Positions 5,540-6,139 of a stretch of DNA of 6,139 nucleotides are shown in pieces. This DNA comes from Candidatus Nitrosopumilus sp. (GTDB lineage Archaea > Thermoproteota > Nitrososphaeria > Nitrososphaerales > Nitrosopumilaceae). The position numbers were made by a program, and so were the translations under genes. Below the pieces are notes generated by a model. The model was not told the DNA's origin. It was given only the letters and a program-made list of their open reading frames with translations, and searched no databases. Within the stretch, counting starts at the first letter, position 1. Each line of letters starts with the position of its first letter. The stretch covers positions 1-6,139 of the forward strand of contig JAEMQG010000163.1 in assembly GCA_022758935.1 (NCBI GenBank), given 5' to 3'.

Positions 5540-5695
5540 TTAATCAGTTTTGATTTTTTCATTTAGATAATTCAACCGTTCATTGAGATGACCAACATAC
5601 GTATGAAGATCATCAATTTTCTTTTCCAATTGCTCTATTTTTCTTTCATCAGAATCCTTTTTGGCACCCATAACATTCAATTCCAATTTATACAT
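5540..5695 (-). CDS. Very small coiled-coil protein, about 51 aa
   Basis: From ATG 5693-5695 the product is 51 residues. After MYKLELNVMGAKKDSDERK the rest is one amphipathic helix. Counting from this Met, hydrophobic residues Ile20, Leu23, Ile27, Leu30, Val34, Leu37, Leu41, Leu44 and Ile48 follow a strict 3-4 heptad over four turns of the repeat. It should form a dimeric or higher coiled coil, perhaps as an adaptor or regulator subunit; no function is known. The frame stays open back to TTG 5761, but a TATA box at 5735-5740 would start transcription near 5711 and exclude that start. A second ATG at 5669-5671 would give 43 residues (MGAKKDSDERK...). T-tracts after the stop support a separate small transcript. 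Confidence 0.62.
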   Translation of the reverse strand: MYKLELNVMGAKKDSDERKIEQLEKKIDDLHTYVGHLNERLNYLNEKIKTD

Positions 5696-5734
5696 AATAG
5701 TTGGAATTTTTCCACAAAGAAAAGATTCTGTATG

Positions 5735-5740
5735 TTTATA
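5735..5740 (-). promoter_or_regulatory. TATA box for the coiled-coil gene
   Basis: TATAAA on the minus strand is centred near 5737 and predicts a start site near 5711, 16 nt before the ATG at 5695. This decides against the upstream TTG start at 5761. A weaker AT-rich candidate (TAATTTATTG) lies near 5768-5778 and would allow the longer frame. Confidence 0.4.
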
Positions 5741-5797
5741 GTGGGACACATTTAGGCACAATAGTCAATAAATTACCAGTTTAATAATTGGAATAGC

Positions 5798-5807
5798 AAT
5801 ATTAAAT
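5798..5807 (+). promoter_or_regulatory. TATA box for the 77-aa gene
   Basis: AATATTAAAT is centred 32 bp before ATG 5835, giving a leader of about 5 nt. It lies in the short divergent spacer shared with the coiled-coil gene. Confidence 0.4.
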
Positions 5808-5834
5808 CAAATACTAGAAATCGACATTAAAAAT

Positions 5835-6068
5835 ATGGGAATAAAAACAACAAAAGATTACGTAAAATTTTACATAAATCTAGAAATGCAAAACAGTGTC
5901 AGTTTTTTAAGTTTTATAAATAATGAGAAAATGGTTTTAAAACGCAAGCTAGAAAATAAGAATTCGGATAAGGATCCAATTTTAAACGGCATTAGAATTT
6001 TAGAGGAATTAGTAGAGGAAATGAAAAAAAGTGATGAGCAATCGGTTTTAGAAAAATATAGTGAATAA
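5835..6068 (+). CDS. Hypothetical small helical protein, 77 aa
   Basis: The family is not recognised. The product begins MGIKTTKDYVKFYINLEMQN and is highly charged. Two helix-forming stretches can be seen, about residues 6-40 and 49-75; the second (ILNGIRILEELVEEMKKSDEQ) is amphipathic. There is no Cys, signal peptide or membrane segment, so it is probably cytoplasmic. The ATG has a TATA-like box at the right distance and only about 5 nt of leader. The gene is divergent from the small coiled-coil gene with about 140 bp between their starts, so the two may be controlled together. The 70 bases after its stop contain only A-rich sequence with no feature I can support. Confidence 0.6.
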   Translation: MGIKTTKDYVKFYINLEMQNSVSFLSFINNEKMVLKRKLENKNSDKDPILNGIRILEELVEEMKKSDEQSVLEKYSE

Positions 6069-6139
6069 GAAAGTCAAAAATTTACAAAATTTACCTAAAC
6101 AAACAGGCAGTCACAAAAAACTAGAAAAAAAATTGTACA

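Noticed and set aside
5696..5761. Longer start (TTG) for the coiled-coil gene
   Set aside because: TTG is a weak start, and the better TATA box (5735-5740) lies inside this extension, so the transcript would begin downstream of it.
1..6139. tRNA, rRNA, CRISPR array, transposase or integrase
   Set aside because: Reading both strands showed no cloverleaf with a TTCGANTC T-loop, no spaced direct repeats, no transposase or integrase frame, and no rRNA-like sequence.

Overview
This looks like a chromosomal segment of an ammonia-oxidising thaumarchaeon (Nitrososphaerota, Nitrosopumilus-like). The case rests on AT-rich DNA, archaeal TATA boxes 25-30 bp upstream of nearly leaderless starts, no bacterial -35/-10 or strong Shine-Dalgarno pattern, small amicyanin-like blue-copper domains, an Orc1/Cdc6-type sequence, and a DUF151 gene beside a CBS-TrkH fusion. 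The assignment is by recognition of gene content, not by a search.

Left part (1-1748). The window opens inside the 3' end of a cupredoxin gene (+). A 298-bp spacer follows, holding a perfect palindrome and a candidate C/D-box small RNA. Next is an intact small alarmone hydrolase of the RelA/SpoT HD family (526-1089, +). From about 1128 to 1617 on the minus strand lies a decayed Orc1/Cdc6-like AAA+ ATPase. Its P-loop is still readable, but the frame is broken by a nonsense codon, a frameshift and further stops. An AT-rich promoter relic and an inverted repeat lie upstream of it.

Middle part (1749-5143). A 5'-truncated cupredoxin remnant (-) abuts the 3' end of an intact DUF151 (bifunctional-nuclease-like) gene (-). 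A 116-bp divergent promoter region separates DUF151 from a 612-aa potassium transporter, in which a CBS pair is fused to a complete TrkH channel domain (+). Fifty bases downstream is a 275-aa multi-pass membrane protein of unknown function with CC and CPTC cysteine motifs (+), possibly in the same transcript.

Right part (5133-6139). An unrecognised 84-aa gene (-) overlaps the membrane-protein gene tail to tail by 11 bp. It is followed by a very small pure coiled-coil protein (-) and, divergently, a 77-aa unrecognised helical protein (+). Each has a plausible TATA box. The last 70 bases hold nothing recognisable.

Overall, the intact genes suggest membrane ion or metal handling and nucleotide signalling (alarmone hydrolysis, CBS sensing). 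The 1.1-1.9 kb stretch is a gene graveyard, consistent with past rearrangement or loss of an element carrying a replication initiator. No complete new system is evident. The most interesting items are the Orc1/Cdc6 relic, the CBS-TrkH plus Cys-rich membrane protein pair, and the candidate C/D RNA.
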